In this document: one piece after another, positions 34,333-43,500 of the stretch | Numbering within the stretch: the first letter of the stretch is position 1 | Layout: each line of letters starts with the position of its first letter | Origin: CALJFL01 sp039964455 | GTDB taxonomy: Bacteria; Pseudomonadota; Gammaproteobacteria; Pseudomonadales; Halieaceae | Assembly: GCA_039964455.1 (NCBI GenBank) | Contig: JBDVXK010000015.1 | Span: forward strand, 124,001-188,000 | DNA length: 64,000 nucleotides | Direction of reading: 5' to 3' | The notes under the pieces: model-generated | The model's input: the letters and a program-made list of their open reading frames with translations, nothing else | Database searches by the model: none | What the model was told of the DNA's origin: nothing | Position numbers and translations under genes: made by a program

Positions 34333-35159
34333 ATGCTTTTGTCCCTGTGTCTGGCGGCTGGCCTGGCCGGCGTTGGTGCCGGCACGGCTGTCGGCTTCGG
34401 AACAGCCAAGCCAATAAGCCGCTGACGCCTGAAGCGATGGCCATCAGGCCGGTGGGTTCCAGCCACCTGCTTGATAGCATGCAATACGTAAACGCCACCG
34501 AAAGGTACGGCATGTCGGGAGCTCCACTGGTCTGCGCTGGTCAACCACCGCTTCAGTCGCCCACCACCGATTGGCGGTACGTTGTAGAGCGTGTGCTGGC
34601 TTTCGATCTGGCAGCCCAGCAAGTGGAGCCAGTCGCTCAGCCTGTGCGAGCTTAGAGCTTCCTGATTACGCCACAGTTTATTGCCGGCCAGCCCCCTGAG
34701 CCGCGCAGTGGCACCCAGCAGGCTGTAAGGATTAAAGCCAATGATGATCAGCTTGCCCTGCGGTGTGACCACGCGCTGCATCTCCCGCAAGGCCTGGTGC
34801 GGGTGCGCGCTAAAGTCCAGGCAATGCATTGCAATCAGGGTATCAACACTGTCGCTCTCAAGCGGTAGCTCTTCGGCTGAAGCGACCAGACCAACATCTC
34901 CACCAGCGTTGTCGCTGCAGTAAATACGATGGTTGATGCGACTGGTCTCGAATAGTGACTGTGCTCGCATGGGGCCAATCTGCAGCAGGTGGTAGCCAAA
35001 AGAGGTGTCCAGAATAGATTCCAGCTGTGCCCGAACGGTCTCCAGCAGGTATTGGCCGCGATCGCGTTGATACCAGGATTCCAGTTCCGCTGAAATATCG
35101 CTAAAATCGCTGTTCATTACGCCAGTTGTCCAATGAGCGAGCGCTCGTATGACTGGCAT
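34329..35159 (-). CDS. SAM-dependent methyltransferase (YafS-position)
   Basis: 276 residues from the ATG at 35159, which has AAAAGGAT just upstream. A later ATG at 35117 would give 262 residues. The fold shows class I methyltransferase features in weakened form: H-L-L-Q-I-G-P near residue 60, A-S-A-E-E-L-P-L-E-S-D-S-V-D-T-L-I (acidic motif II), and P-Q-G-K-L-I-I-I-G-F-N-P. Position between gloB and rnhA equals that of E. coli yafS, also a predicted methyltransferase with no assigned substrate. The C terminus is Pro/Arg/Ala-rich. It is divergent from gloB with 34 bases between starts. Confidence 0.85.
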   Translation of the reverse strand: MPVIRALAHWTTGVMNSDFSDISAELESWYQRDRGQYLLETVRAQLESILDTSFGYHLLQIGPMRAQSLFETSRINHRIYCSDNAGGDVGLVASAEELPLESDSVDTLIAMHCLDFSAHPHQALREMQRVVTPQGKLIIIGFNPYSLLGATARLRGLAGNKLWRNQEALSSHRLSDWLHLLGCQIESQHTLYNVPPIGGGRLKRWLTSADQWSSRHAVPFGGVYVLHAIKQVAGTHRPDGHRFRRQRLIGLAVPKPTAVPAPTPARPAARHRDKSI

Positions 35160-35193
35160 ATTACATCCTTTTGATCGAATTGGAATGCTGCTG

Positions 35194-35967
35194 ATGCTAC
35201 AGATAGAACCTATCCAGGCGTTTTCTGACAACTACATCTGGTTGCTCTACGACGAGTCGCAAGACGGTGCCTGGGTGGTGGATCCCGGTGATGCACAGCC
35301 CGTCATCGACACACTTGCTAGCAAGGGGCTGACGCTGGCCGGGGTGATCATTACACACCACCATTTTGATCATGTTGGGGGGCTGGAGATTTTATGCGAT
35401 CGTTTCGACTGTCAGGTATACGGTCCACAAAATCCGGACATCGGTGCCATCACAGACAGGCTTTGTGCTGGTGACACGGCGGAGATTTTGGGGCGCAGCT
35501 TTGACGTCATCGAGGTGCCAGGGCACACGCTGGACCATATTGCCTATTTTCACGGCGGTGACAATCCAGTCTTGCTGGCGGGAGACACACTGTTCGCTGG
35601 CGGCTGTGGTCGGGTATTCGAGGGCACCGCACCTATGATGCACGGCTCGCTGCAGGCACTGGCAACGCTGCCGGCTGCGACGCAGGTGTACTGTGCCCAT
35701 GAATACACGCTGGCAAACCTGGCCTTTGCAACAGCCGTGGAGCCCGATAATACGGCCCTGGCTGAGCGTGTAGCCGCTGCTGAAGCTACCCGAGCCCGTG
35801 ACGAACCCACTGTACCGTCCAGTATTGCACTGGAGCTGGCGACCAATCCGTTTCTGCGCTGCAATACGCCGGACCTGAAAGCGGCGCTGCAGGCTCAGGG
35901 CAGGCTGCAAGGGGAGACAGGCGACGAAGTATTCGCTACAGTGCGCGGCTGGAAAGACAACTTCTAG
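35194..35967 (+). CDS. gloB: Hydroxyacylglutathione hydrolase (glyoxalase II)
   Basis: 257 residues from the ATG at 35194 (GGAA nine bases upstream); M-L-Q-I-E-P-I-Q-A-F-S-D-N-Y-I-W-L is the standard start. Metal site: T-H-H-H-F-D-H, G-H-T-L-D-H, G-D-T-L-F-A-G-G-C-G-R and C-A-H-E-Y-T, all present. It splits S-lactoylglutathione to lactate and glutathione in the cytoplasm, finishing methylglyoxal removal, and so depends on glutathione like the persulfide dioxygenase. mltD follows after 32 AT-rich bases. Confidence 0.97.
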   Translation: MLQIEPIQAFSDNYIWLLYDESQDGAWVVDPGDAQPVIDTLASKGLTLAGVIITHHHFDHVGGLEILCDRFDCQVYGPQNPDIGAITDRLCAGDTAEILGRSFDVIEVPGHTLDHIAYFHGGDNPVLLAGDTLFAGGCGRVFEGTAPMMHGSLQALATLPAATQVYCAHEYTLANLAFATAVEPDNTALAERVAAAEATRARDEPTVPSSIALELATNPFLRCNTPDLKAALQAQGRLQGETGDEVFATVRGWKDNF

Positions 35968-35999
35968 TCAATTAATAATTCAAAATAAGTAGAAAATAC

Positions 36000-37337
36000 A
36001 TGGGTTTACGGGGATTTTTACTAGTATTATCTAGCATGTTCGTACTGGCGGGTTGCCAAACCTCACCGCCTGTAGCAGACAACGATACGACTCCGGCGGT
36101 CGAAGAAACTGCCTCCATCATTACGCCAACTGCGCCTATTCCAACCAGCAAGCCCCTGCCGCCCGCTACCGACCTCTGGGAGCGTATTCGCCGGGAGTTG
36201 ACCTGGCAGGACATCCACAACGCCAAGATTGGCAAGGCTCGCGACAACTTTCTCGCGCAACCAAGCTATTTACCGGTGGTGTCAAAGCGCGCTGAAATCT
36301 ATCTGTACTACATCGTAGAAGAAGTGGAACGACGTGGGTTGCCAATGGAGGTGGCCCTGCTGCCCCTGGTTGAAAGTACTCTCAACCCTTTTGCCTACTC
36401 CTCTGAACACGCTGCGGGTCTGTGGCAAATTATTCCCAGCACTGCCAAGTATCTGGGCGTGCAGCGCAACTGGTGGTATGACGGTCGCAAGGACCTGCGC
36501 GAGTCGACTCGCATAGCGCTAGACTACCTTGAGTCTTTGCATGCAGAGTTCGACGATGATTGGCTGCTGGCACTGGCCGCCTACAATGGCGGCAAGGGTC
36601 GTGTGGGCAGGGCACGAGCCGCTAACAGAGAAAAAGGTCGAGCCACTAATTATTGGGCGCTGGACCTGCCCCGAGAAACAGAAAAGTATGTACCGAAGCT
36701 GATTGCGCTAGCCGCCATTATTGCCTATTCGGACGGTCTGGGCGTGGAAATCCCGCCGGTTCCAAACAGCCCCGCTTTTGAGGTCGCCGACACCGGAGGA
36801 CAGATCGAAATGCTGCGCGCCGCAGACCTTGCCGGCATGGAGCTGAAAGCATTGCGGGCATATAACCCGGGTCAGATCCGCTGGGCCACCGCGCCGGAGC
36901 AGGCTCAGGAATTGCTGGTTCCAATCGGTACCGGCCCCCGCTTTGCCGAAGGAATTGCCCAGTTGACACCAGATGATCGTGTCACCTGGGAGCACTATCG
37001 CATTCAACGGGGTGACAGCCTGATCCGCATAGCGCGAAAATTTGATACCGAAGTAGGACTGTTGCGCGAGGTAAACAACGTGCGGGGCAATATGATTCGG
37101 GCCGGCGACACCATGATGATTCCACGAGGCAGCGGCTGGGCTGGCAGTCTGGCGCTGGCCAGCAGCAACGCCGAGCGCGTTAAAAAAGGCTACCGGGTAC
37201 GCCGAGGCGACTCGCTCTATGGCATAGCCGGGAAATTCAATGTCTCCATCGATGAGATCATCAGCTGGAACTCGCTGGACGAAGGCAAATACCTGCAACC
37301 CGGCCAGCGCCTGACACTCTATGTGAGTGAAGGCTGA
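36000..37337 (+). CDS. mltD: Membrane-bound lytic murein transglycosylase D
   Basis: 445 residues. Lipoprotein signal with lipobox L-A-G-C. The SLT domain (about residues 100-230) contains the catalytic Glu in V-E-S-T-L-N-P-F-A-Y-S followed by A-A-G-L-W-Q-I-I-P-S-T-A. Two C-terminal LysM repeats each begin with R-x-G-D-S-L (Q-R-G-D-S-L-I-R-I-A and R-R-G-D-S-L-Y-G-I-A). The enzyme cuts glycan strands of the cell wall from the outer membrane. E. coli MltD is similar. The next gene starts three bases after its stop. Confidence 0.96.
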   Translation: MGLRGFLLVLSSMFVLAGCQTSPPVADNDTTPAVEETASIITPTAPIPTSKPLPPATDLWERIRRELTWQDIHNAKIGKARDNFLAQPSYLPVVSKRAEIYLYYIVEEVERRGLPMEVALLPLVESTLNPFAYSSEHAAGLWQIIPSTAKYLGVQRNWWYDGRKDLRESTRIALDYLESLHAEFDDDWLLALAAYNGGKGRVGRARAANREKGRATNYWALDLPRETEKYVPKLIALAAIIAYSDGLGVEIPPVPNSPAFEVADTGGQIEMLRAADLAGMELKALRAYNPGQIRWATAPEQAQELLVPIGTGPRFAEGIAQLTPDDRVTWEHYRIQRGDSLIRIARKFDTEVGLLREVNNVRGNMIRAGDTMMIPRGSGWAGSLALASSNAERVKKGYRVRRGDSLYGIAGKFNVSIDEIISWNSLDEGKYLQPGQRLTLYVSEG

Positions 37338-37340
37338 TAC

Positions 37341-38465
37341 GTGCCCGGCCAGGGCAACCCGACTGCGTTTTGTCCTCCCCAGGGCAGGTTCGAACTGACC
37401 CGATACCCCGCTTCCGCCAAGGACTCATTACAGGCCTGGTGTAGCGCCGATACCTTGTTGCTGCAAGCCTGCGCAGAGCAGAAACTGCAGGGCAGTGATG
37501 TGTTGGTTGTTAATGATGAGCACGGCGCCCTGACTGTTGCTTTGCAACCCGGTTCGCTATGGACTGACTCCTGGCTGAGCGCAAAAGCCGCTGGCGAAAA
37601 CCTGGCTGCCAACGGACGGGCCGCCGTACCGGTGACGTGGAGCACAGAGCCACCTCCTGAACGATGTGATGCTGTCGTTATGCGCGTACCCCGACAACTC
37701 CACTACTTTGAATACCAGCTGGCCCAGCTAGCCGCAACGCTTCCCGCCGGTACCACCGTGCTGGCCGCGGGGATGGATAAACACCTTTCGCCGAATACCG
37801 CAGCACTACTGGAAAAGTACCTGGGCCCCACCACTCGCCACCGCGGGCGCAGTCGCGCCAGGGTCTTCAGCGCCAGCATCCAGGCAGATACGCGGCCAGA
37901 GATTAATGCCTACGGCAACTACTATTGCGAGCCCCTTGGCCTGACTCTGGCTACGGCGGCCAATGTTTTCAGCCGCGACAAGTTGGATATGGGCAGTCGC
38001 TTCATGCTGGAAAATCTTCATAAACTGGCACCTGCCCAGCGCATTACCGATCTCGCCTGCGGTAACGGTGTTTTGGGCATTGCGGCATTGCGAGCCGGGT
38101 TAAGTGAAGCGCTGATCGCCTGTGATGAATCGGCAATGGCCGTGGCCTGCGCCAGAATCAATATTTCCGAACATGCCAGCGATGCTGATGCTACCGTTGT
38201 GCACGGGGACGGATTGCTGGAAGTCGGCGCCAGCAGCGACCTTATTCTGTGTAACCCCCCGTTCCATCAACAGCAAACTGTGGATGATGAGACCGGAAAG
38301 CGTCTGCTGGAGCAGGCTGCAGCCCGCATGCCAACGGGCGGCCGCCTGTGCATTGTTGCCAACAGGCACCTCAATTATCAGCAAATATTGCGCAGGCGGT
38401 TCGGTCAGGTCGAATTATTCGCCGAAAACCGCAAATTTAGGATCTGGCTCGCACACAGCAGTTGA
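37341..38465 (+). CDS. rlmG: RlmG/RsmC-type rRNA guanine-N2 methyltransferase
   Basis: 374 residues from a GTG three bases after the mltD stop. The N-terminal half is the degenerate methyltransferase-like domain of the RsmC/RlmG group. The C-terminal half is catalytic: A-N-V-F-S-R-D-K-L-D-M-G-S-R-F-M-L-E, then the SAM loop D-L-A-C-G-N-G-V-L-G and the target-base motif N-P-P-F-H-Q. N-V-F-S-R-x-K-L-D-x-G-x-R-F fits RlmG (23S rRNA m2G1835) better than RsmC, but the two are hard to separate by eye. Confidence 0.85.
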   Translation: MPGQGNPTAFCPPQGRFELTRYPASAKDSLQAWCSADTLLLQACAEQKLQGSDVLVVNDEHGALTVALQPGSLWTDSWLSAKAAGENLAANGRAAVPVTWSTEPPPERCDAVVMRVPRQLHYFEYQLAQLAATLPAGTTVLAAGMDKHLSPNTAALLEKYLGPTTRHRGRSRARVFSASIQADTRPEINAYGNYYCEPLGLTLATAANVFSRDKLDMGSRFMLENLHKLAPAQRITDLACGNGVLGIAALRAGLSEALIACDESAMAVACARINISEHASDADATVVHGDGLLEVGASSDLILCNPPFHQQQTVDDETGKRLLEQAAARMPTGGRLCIVANRHLNYQQILRRRFGQVELFAENRKFRIWLAHSS

Positions 38466-38559
38466 TTAGAGCAGGCCTCCTCGGTATGTTAGGGCGCCTG
38501 AATATGCCGGCCTAAGGCTGACATTCAGCTCTTCAATATTTTCTTCAAAGGACACACCT

Positions 38560-39168
38560 ATGATTCACACGATTAAGCGTTTGTCGGGTAGCGTTGCCGC
38601 TATCCTCACAGCCTTTGCACTTACACTGCCCCTGTCGGCGCAAGCAGACAATCACGAAGCCGCGGAAGGCGAGCCCAGTGGTCGCGCGATGGCATTAACC
38701 GTTGAGGCGGTTGTTACTGAAATTGATCTTGAGACACGCCAGGTGACTCTCCAGGGCCCCGGTGGAGCACCCTTCACTATCACTGCCACAGAGCAGGTTG
38801 TGAAGCTGGAAGATGTCAGCGTTGGCGATTCTGTTGTAGCCACGTATCTTGCCGCGCTTGAAGGTGAGCTGAGAGAGCCCACGGAAGAAGAAAAAGCAGA
38901 GCCATGGGTAGTACTGGAAGACGCCGGCATGTCCGACGATCCAGAGCAACCCGCTATTGGTGGTGCTCGCCTGATTCGTGCGGTATGTACAATCGAAGGG
39001 ATGAACCGCGTACTGGGAACCGTCACTCTGATGGACCCACGTGGCAAGCTTCACCTTCTGGGTGACGTGGAGCCAGGGAAGATGGAAGGCGTTACTCTGG
39101 GTCAGACAGTTGTGGTTGTTTACACCGAGGCTCTGGCGCTGAGCCTGGAGCATCACAACGCCGAGTAA
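38560..39168 (+). CDS. Exported protein of unknown function
   Basis: 202 residues with a clear signal peptide ending L-P-L-S-A-Q-A-D. The mature part is mainly beta with two similar halves: V-V-T-E-I-D-L-E-T-R-Q-V-T-L-Q-G-P-G-G ... V-G-D-S-V-V-A-T-Y, and R-V-L-G-T-V-T-L-M-D-P-R-G ... L-G-Q-T-V-V-V-V-Y-T-E-A-L-A-L. This resembles small OB-like repeats of the DUF5666 kind; I am not certain of the family. AAGGA precedes the ATG. A good terminator follows, so it is probably transcribed alone. Soluble periplasmic location is expected. Confidence 0.75.
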   Translation: MIHTIKRLSGSVAAILTAFALTLPLSAQADNHEAAEGEPSGRAMALTVEAVVTEIDLETRQVTLQGPGGAPFTITATEQVVKLEDVSVGDSVVATYLAALEGELREPTEEEKAEPWVVLEDAGMSDDPEQPAIGGARLIRAVCTIEGMNRVLGTVTLMDPRGKLHLLGDVEPGKMEGVTLGQTVVVVYTEALALSLEHHNAE

Positions 39169-39186
39169 AACCGAGCGTTTTAAATG

Positions 39187-39215
39187 AAAAGGGGCGTTTA
39201 TCGCCCCTTTTTTTA
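39187..39215 (+). terminator. Rho-independent terminator, probably bidirectional
   Basis: AAAAGGGGCG and CGCCCCTTTT form a ten-base stem around TTTAT, followed by a run of T (seven or more in all, ending at 39214). On the minus strand the stem is followed by TTTTCATTT, so the convergent RND pump gene could also end here. Confidence 0.88.
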
Positions 39216-39234
39216 TTAGTCGACCACCCTACTC

Positions 39235-42200
39235 TCACTCAGTCCGCTGGATCCTGAAAAATATTGCGTAGAGGGTTGGTACCACAATCAGGGTCAGCAC
39301 CGATGCAAAGCCCAGACCTGCCATTATGGTCACAGACATATTCACGAAGAACACATCTGATAATAGCGGGATCAGCCCGAGAATCGTGGTCGCCGCCGCC
39401 AGCATGACCGGTCGCATCCTGCTCACTGCGGAATCCAGTATCGCTTCGTAGCGGTCTTTACCGGTTTCAATCTGTTGATCAATCTCCTCTATCAGGACAA
39501 TTGCGTTTTTAATCAAAAGCCCGACCAGGGATAACGCACCCAGCAGTGACATGAAATCAAAGGCGCCACCGGTAGCAAGCAAACCGGCGGTAATGCCAAT
39601 TGTCGCCAGTGGCACCGTCAGCCAGATGATCGCGGGTTGGCGAAGCTTGCCAAACAGGAAAATACTGGTGAGGATCATCAGCAGGAAGCCCACCGGTAAC
39701 GATGCACCCAGTCCTTTCTGGGCATTGCTGGAGTCCTCATATTCACCGCCCCAAACCAGCGAGTAACCTGCCGGTAATGCCATAGCCTCAATTTGCGGGC
39801 GCAGTCGTGAGAACAACGGTGTGGCCAGCTCCTCGGTCGGGTTACACGAGGCGATAATTGTCTGGTTGCGATCGCGGCTACGAACAACCGCATTTTCCCA
39901 GCGGGTTTCGAAGTCCGATACCACTTGCGACACCGGCACGGTCTGACCTAATACGGCGCTCCAGACCTGAATATCCCGAATACTGTCAACGTCATTTCTT
40001 TCAACTTCTGCTGCACGCATTTTAATGGGAAGCACCCTGATCCCGTCGCGATAAGAGCCGACGGTAGAGCCATCAAATGCGAATTTCATAGCAGAGCCAA
40101 GGTTCTCTCGAGTTACCCCCAACTGCCGCCCTACCTGTTCATTAAAGATCGGGGTGACGACCTTGACCGGGGAGCGCCAGTCATCGCGTACATCCTTGGC
40201 ACCGGCATCAGCGCGCATGATCTCTTGCGCACGAGACGATAACTCCCGTAGTACCTCGGCATCCGGACCAGAGAAGCGAGCCTCGATTTTTGCGTCGCGC
40301 CCGGGACCTATGCGCAGGGCCTTGATGATTGGGTCTGTCCAGGGCATTTCCTGCTGCATGTATTTCTGGGTGGCATCCCAGATAGCTGGAATCTGCTCCC
40401 GCGATTCCGTGCGCACTATTATCTGGCTATACACCCTTGACGGTTCTTTCGAATCGTAAACAAGGGTAAAGCGCTGATGCGGCCCGCCAATGACCGATGT
40501 CGTTTGCTCGACGCCGGGCAGCCCTCGAATAAACTCGCTAACCTGCAGAGTATCGTCCCGTGTCTTGCGAATATCGGAGCCTTCTGGCTCCCAAACATCT
40601 ACAAAGAAAATCGGCGTACTAGAATCGGGAAAGAAACCGCTCTTGACCGAGCCGAAGCCAATAACGGCTGCGATAAAAAGCCCCACTGCGCCTGCGATAG
40701 TAATCCAGCGGTTGTTTACTGCCAGTGCGACCAACTTACGATATCCCTGAAATAGCTTGCCTGCGTAAGGGTCACTTTCGGCCGAAGATGAATCTACTTT
40801 GAGTAACAAGGCGCAAAGCAATGGTGTTGAACTCACAGCTGTCACCCAGCTGAGCGCCAACGAAATAAGAATGACGTAAAACAGGGAGCTGGCGAACTCA
40901 CCGGTATTATCCGGCGATAATCCAATCGCCGAAAACGCCAAAATGCCTATGGCTGTGCCGCCCAACAAGGCCCAAATTGTTTTCCCTACAGCTTCACCAG
41001 CTGCCTCCTTGGCGCCCGTACCATTTTGCATGCGCACCAGCATGCCTTCGGCAACAACGATGGCATTATCCACAAGCATGCCCAGTGCAATAACCAGCGC
41101 GCCCAATGAAATACGCTGCAGCTCGATGCCATACAGCCACATCAGAAACAGTGTCCCGGCAACAGTGATAATGAGCACCGCACCAATGATAATGCCCGTG
41201 CGCAGGCCCATAAAGATGAGCAGGACCAGGATCACGATCGCAACGGCCTGCGCGACGCTTACAAGGAAGCCGCTGACGGAGGCGTCGACCTCGGAGGGTT
41301 GATCGTAAATGGCCTCCAGCGACATTCCCACTGGCGTGATGGGCAGCAGCTCCTCCACTGTGCGGTTGATGCGCTTGCCGACCTCAACCACGTTCTGGCC
41401 CGCGGCCATAGAGATGCCGATACTCAAGCCTGGCTTTCCATTGACGAAGTAAATCTTGGTGGGCACCTCTTCATAGGCCCGGGTGATGGTCGCGATATCC
41501 TTGAGCTTGATTAATTTGCGGTCAGATGAATCGAGCAGTAGCTCACCCATCTCCTGAACCGACTGAAAATCACCTGTGGGACTGATGCGCAGATAATCAT
41601 CGCCCACAGAGACGTTGCCGGAGTCGACTACAACATTCTGGGAGCCGAGCACATCGCCAATGTGGGCCATATCAATGCCCAGTTCAGCCATCTGGCTGCG
41701 CGAAACGTCGAGATAAACCACTTCCTTTTGCTCGCCGTCGATAACGACCTTGCGCACGCCATCTACTAATACCAGTTGCCGTTTGATCGCATCTGCCGTG
41801 TCGTAAAGCTCGCGCCAGCTATAGCCCTCGCCGGTGAGCACAAGATACATCCCGTACACATCGCCAAAATCGTCTATAACCATGGGCTCCATGGCGCCCG
41901 GAGGAAGCTGAGGCCGCACGTCGGCAACTTTACGCCTCAGTTCGTCGAAGATGTTGGGCAGGTCATCCGCTTTATACTCGTCCTTGAAATCAATGAGTAT
42001 GTCTGAGAGCCCGGGGCGGGACACTGACATTTTGATCCACTTAAGCTGCGGTAGCTTCTGTATCGCGTCTTCAAGGTGATAGGTCAGCTCATTCTGTACT
42101 TCCAGCGCTGTGGCGCCTGGGTAGCGCGTGAGAATCTTGGCTGACTTGATAGTGAACGCCGGATCCTCCAGCTTGCCCATACGCTCGAATGCAAACAAGC

Positions 42201-42273
42201 CACCGCCTATCATGATCACGATAAGCAGCCATGAGATCACTTTGTTCTCTACTGAAAACTCTCCAATATTCAT
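39235..42273 (-). CDS. RND-family efflux transporter, inner-membrane pump
   Basis: 1012 residues, the AcrB-type size. It starts M-N-I-G-E-F-S-V-E-N-K-V-I-S-W-L-L-I. Membrane segment 4 carries G-M-L-V-D-N-A-I-V-V-A-E-G, with the proton-relay Asp/Asn, and there are two large periplasmic loops and G-L-L-I-K-N-A-I-V-L-I-E-E-I in segment 10-11. Together with the adaptor it pumps drugs or other amphiphiles out using the proton gradient. The outer-membrane channel gene is not adjacent. The sequence type (E-D-P-A-F-T-I-K near residue 37) matches hydrophobe pumps, not the CusA metal group. Confidence 0.94.
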   Translation of the reverse strand: MNIGEFSVENKVISWLLIVIMIGGGLFAFERMGKLEDPAFTIKSAKILTRYPGATALEVQNELTYHLEDAIQKLPQLKWIKMSVSRPGLSDILIDFKDEYKADDLPNIFDELRRKVADVRPQLPPGAMEPMVIDDFGDVYGMYLVLTGEGYSWRELYDTADAIKRQLVLVDGVRKVVIDGEQKEVVYLDVSRSQMAELGIDMAHIGDVLGSQNVVVDSGNVSVGDDYLRISPTGDFQSVQEMGELLLDSSDRKLIKLKDIATITRAYEEVPTKIYFVNGKPGLSIGISMAAGQNVVEVGKRINRTVEELLPITPVGMSLEAIYDQPSEVDASVSGFLVSVAQAVAIVILVLLIFMGLRTGIIIGAVLIITVAGTLFLMWLYGIELQRISLGALVIALGMLVDNAIVVAEGMLVRMQNGTGAKEAAGEAVGKTIWALLGGTAIGILAFSAIGLSPDNTGEFASSLFYVILISLALSWVTAVSSTPLLCALLLKVDSSSAESDPYAGKLFQGYRKLVALAVNNRWITIAGAVGLFIAAVIGFGSVKSGFFPDSSTPIFFVDVWEPEGSDIRKTRDDTLQVSEFIRGLPGVEQTTSVIGGPHQRFTLVYDSKEPSRVYSQIIVRTESREQIPAIWDATQKYMQQEMPWTDPIIKALRIGPGRDAKIEARFSGPDAEVLRELSSRAQEIMRADAGAKDVRDDWRSPVKVVTPIFNEQVGRQLGVTRENLGSAMKFAFDGSTVGSYRDGIRVLPIKMRAAEVERNDVDSIRDIQVWSAVLGQTVPVSQVVSDFETRWENAVVRSRDRNQTIIASCNPTEELATPLFSRLRPQIEAMALPAGYSLVWGGEYEDSSNAQKGLGASLPVGFLLMILTSIFLFGKLRQPAIIWLTVPLATIGITAGLLATGGAFDFMSLLGALSLVGLLIKNAIVLIEEIDQQIETGKDRYEAILDSAVSRMRPVMLAAATTILGLIPLLSDVFFVNMSVTIMAGLGFASVLTLIVVPTLYAIFFRIQRTE

Positions 42274-42287
42274 CGGTAAGAGCTCCC

Positions 42288-43433
42288 TTAAGCCGGGTCG
42301 TCAGCGCGCGGTATGGCCTGCTCTGCCTTTACCATTCTGGTCACACGCATACCCTCGGCCAGATACGGCCCTCCTACGGCGACAATCTCTTCCCCGCCTT
42401 GCAGGCCACTGGTGACCTCAATTCGGCCCTCCGACATACGCCCTATGGTCACCTGCCTGCTACTTACCGTCATATCCTGACCGTTCAGCACCCAAACGCG
42501 AGACTCAAGCCCCGTATCACCTTGCACCGACCTTACCGGGACCCAGTGCGCGCCATCAGAGACAACAACATTGGCGAAATCGACAGAGACCGAGGCGGTC
42601 ATGCCAGGTAGTACGGTAAAGTCCTCCGGCGATTTCATGGTAAAGGTAACCTGATAGGTCTGGGTCTGATCATCTGCCTTGGTGGCAATTTCTTTGATCT
42701 CCAACGGGAACTGCGTGTTGGCTTTGTCATCAAAACTTACCCAGGCAGGTAGCTTTTCCCGTCTGCTATCGATGGCCTCAACGTCGTCTATATCACCCAC
42801 GTTGGCATTGGCCTTAACACTTCTGACCAGCGACTCGGGGAGGTTAATCATTACATCAAGGGAGTTATTGTCCTGCAGGTAAAAAACAGTTTGCTTGGCT
42901 AGCACTTCTTCAAAATTCTCTACCATTCGCCGCGCAATCCGACCAGAAAAAGGTGCCCGCATCTCAGTGTATTCAAGATCTTTCTCGGCCTGCGCGAGTG
43001 CGGCCTCCGAGGTGCGGTAGTTCGCTTCCATCCTGTCGTAATCGATACGGGAAATATTGCCATCGACGATCAATTCTTTGCCGCGAGTAAAATTGCGCTC
43101 GGCATTATCAAACGTCGCTCGTCGGTCGTTCAAAACAATCTGGTAGTCGGTTGGATCCAGCTTGGCAATCAGGTCACCGGCGGCAACAAGATCGCCCTCG
43201 CGCACGGCGATTTTCTCCAGTTGACCCGAAACCCTGAAGGACATCTCTGCCCGCTGCGATGCATCTACCCTGGCCGGAAACTGACGGATAGCCTGCGCGG
43301 TACCACCATCAACTGTGTATGTTTTAACCGGTCTGCTTGCCGGCGGCTCAACGGGCGCCTCTTCTTTGCCGCAAGCTGTCAGCAGGCCGGCGAGTACTAT
43401 GGTCACGAAAGTAGGTGCGACGGATAGACGCAT
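42288..43433 (-). CDS. RND efflux periplasmic adaptor (membrane fusion lipoprotein)
   Basis: 381 residues from the ATG at 43433, whose AGGA lies nine bases upstream; earlier in-frame ATGs lack a usable site. The signal ends in lipobox L-L-T-A-C-G. Lipoyl halves are visible at S-G-Q-L-E-K-I-A-V-R-E-G-D-L-V-A-A-G-D-L-I-A and M-R-A-P-F-S-G-R-I-A, separated by an alpha hairpin (F-D-N-A-E-R-N-F-T-R-G-K-E-L). Beta-barrel and membrane-proximal domains follow. It links the pump to an outer-membrane channel. The pump gene begins 14 bases after its stop. Confidence 0.94.
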   Translation of the reverse strand: MRLSVAPTFVTIVLAGLLTACGKEEAPVEPPASRPVKTYTVDGGTAQAIRQFPARVDASQRAEMSFRVSGQLEKIAVREGDLVAAGDLIAKLDPTDYQIVLNDRRATFDNAERNFTRGKELIVDGNISRIDYDRMEANYRTSEAALAQAEKDLEYTEMRAPFSGRIARRMVENFEEVLAKQTVFYLQDNNSLDVMINLPESLVRSVKANANVGDIDDVEAIDSRREKLPAWVSFDDKANTQFPLEIKEIATKADDQTQTYQVTFTMKSPEDFTVLPGMTASVSVDFANVVVSDGAHWVPVRSVQGDTGLESRVWVLNGQDMTVSSRQVTIGRMSEGRIEVTSGLQGGEEIVAVGGPYLAEGMRVTRMVKAEQAIPRADDPA

Positions 43434-43500
43434 GTTAGGCATTCCTGAAAATCTGAAAGATCCGCGCATTATAAGCTCTGCGCCTTCCATGCGCTATGAA

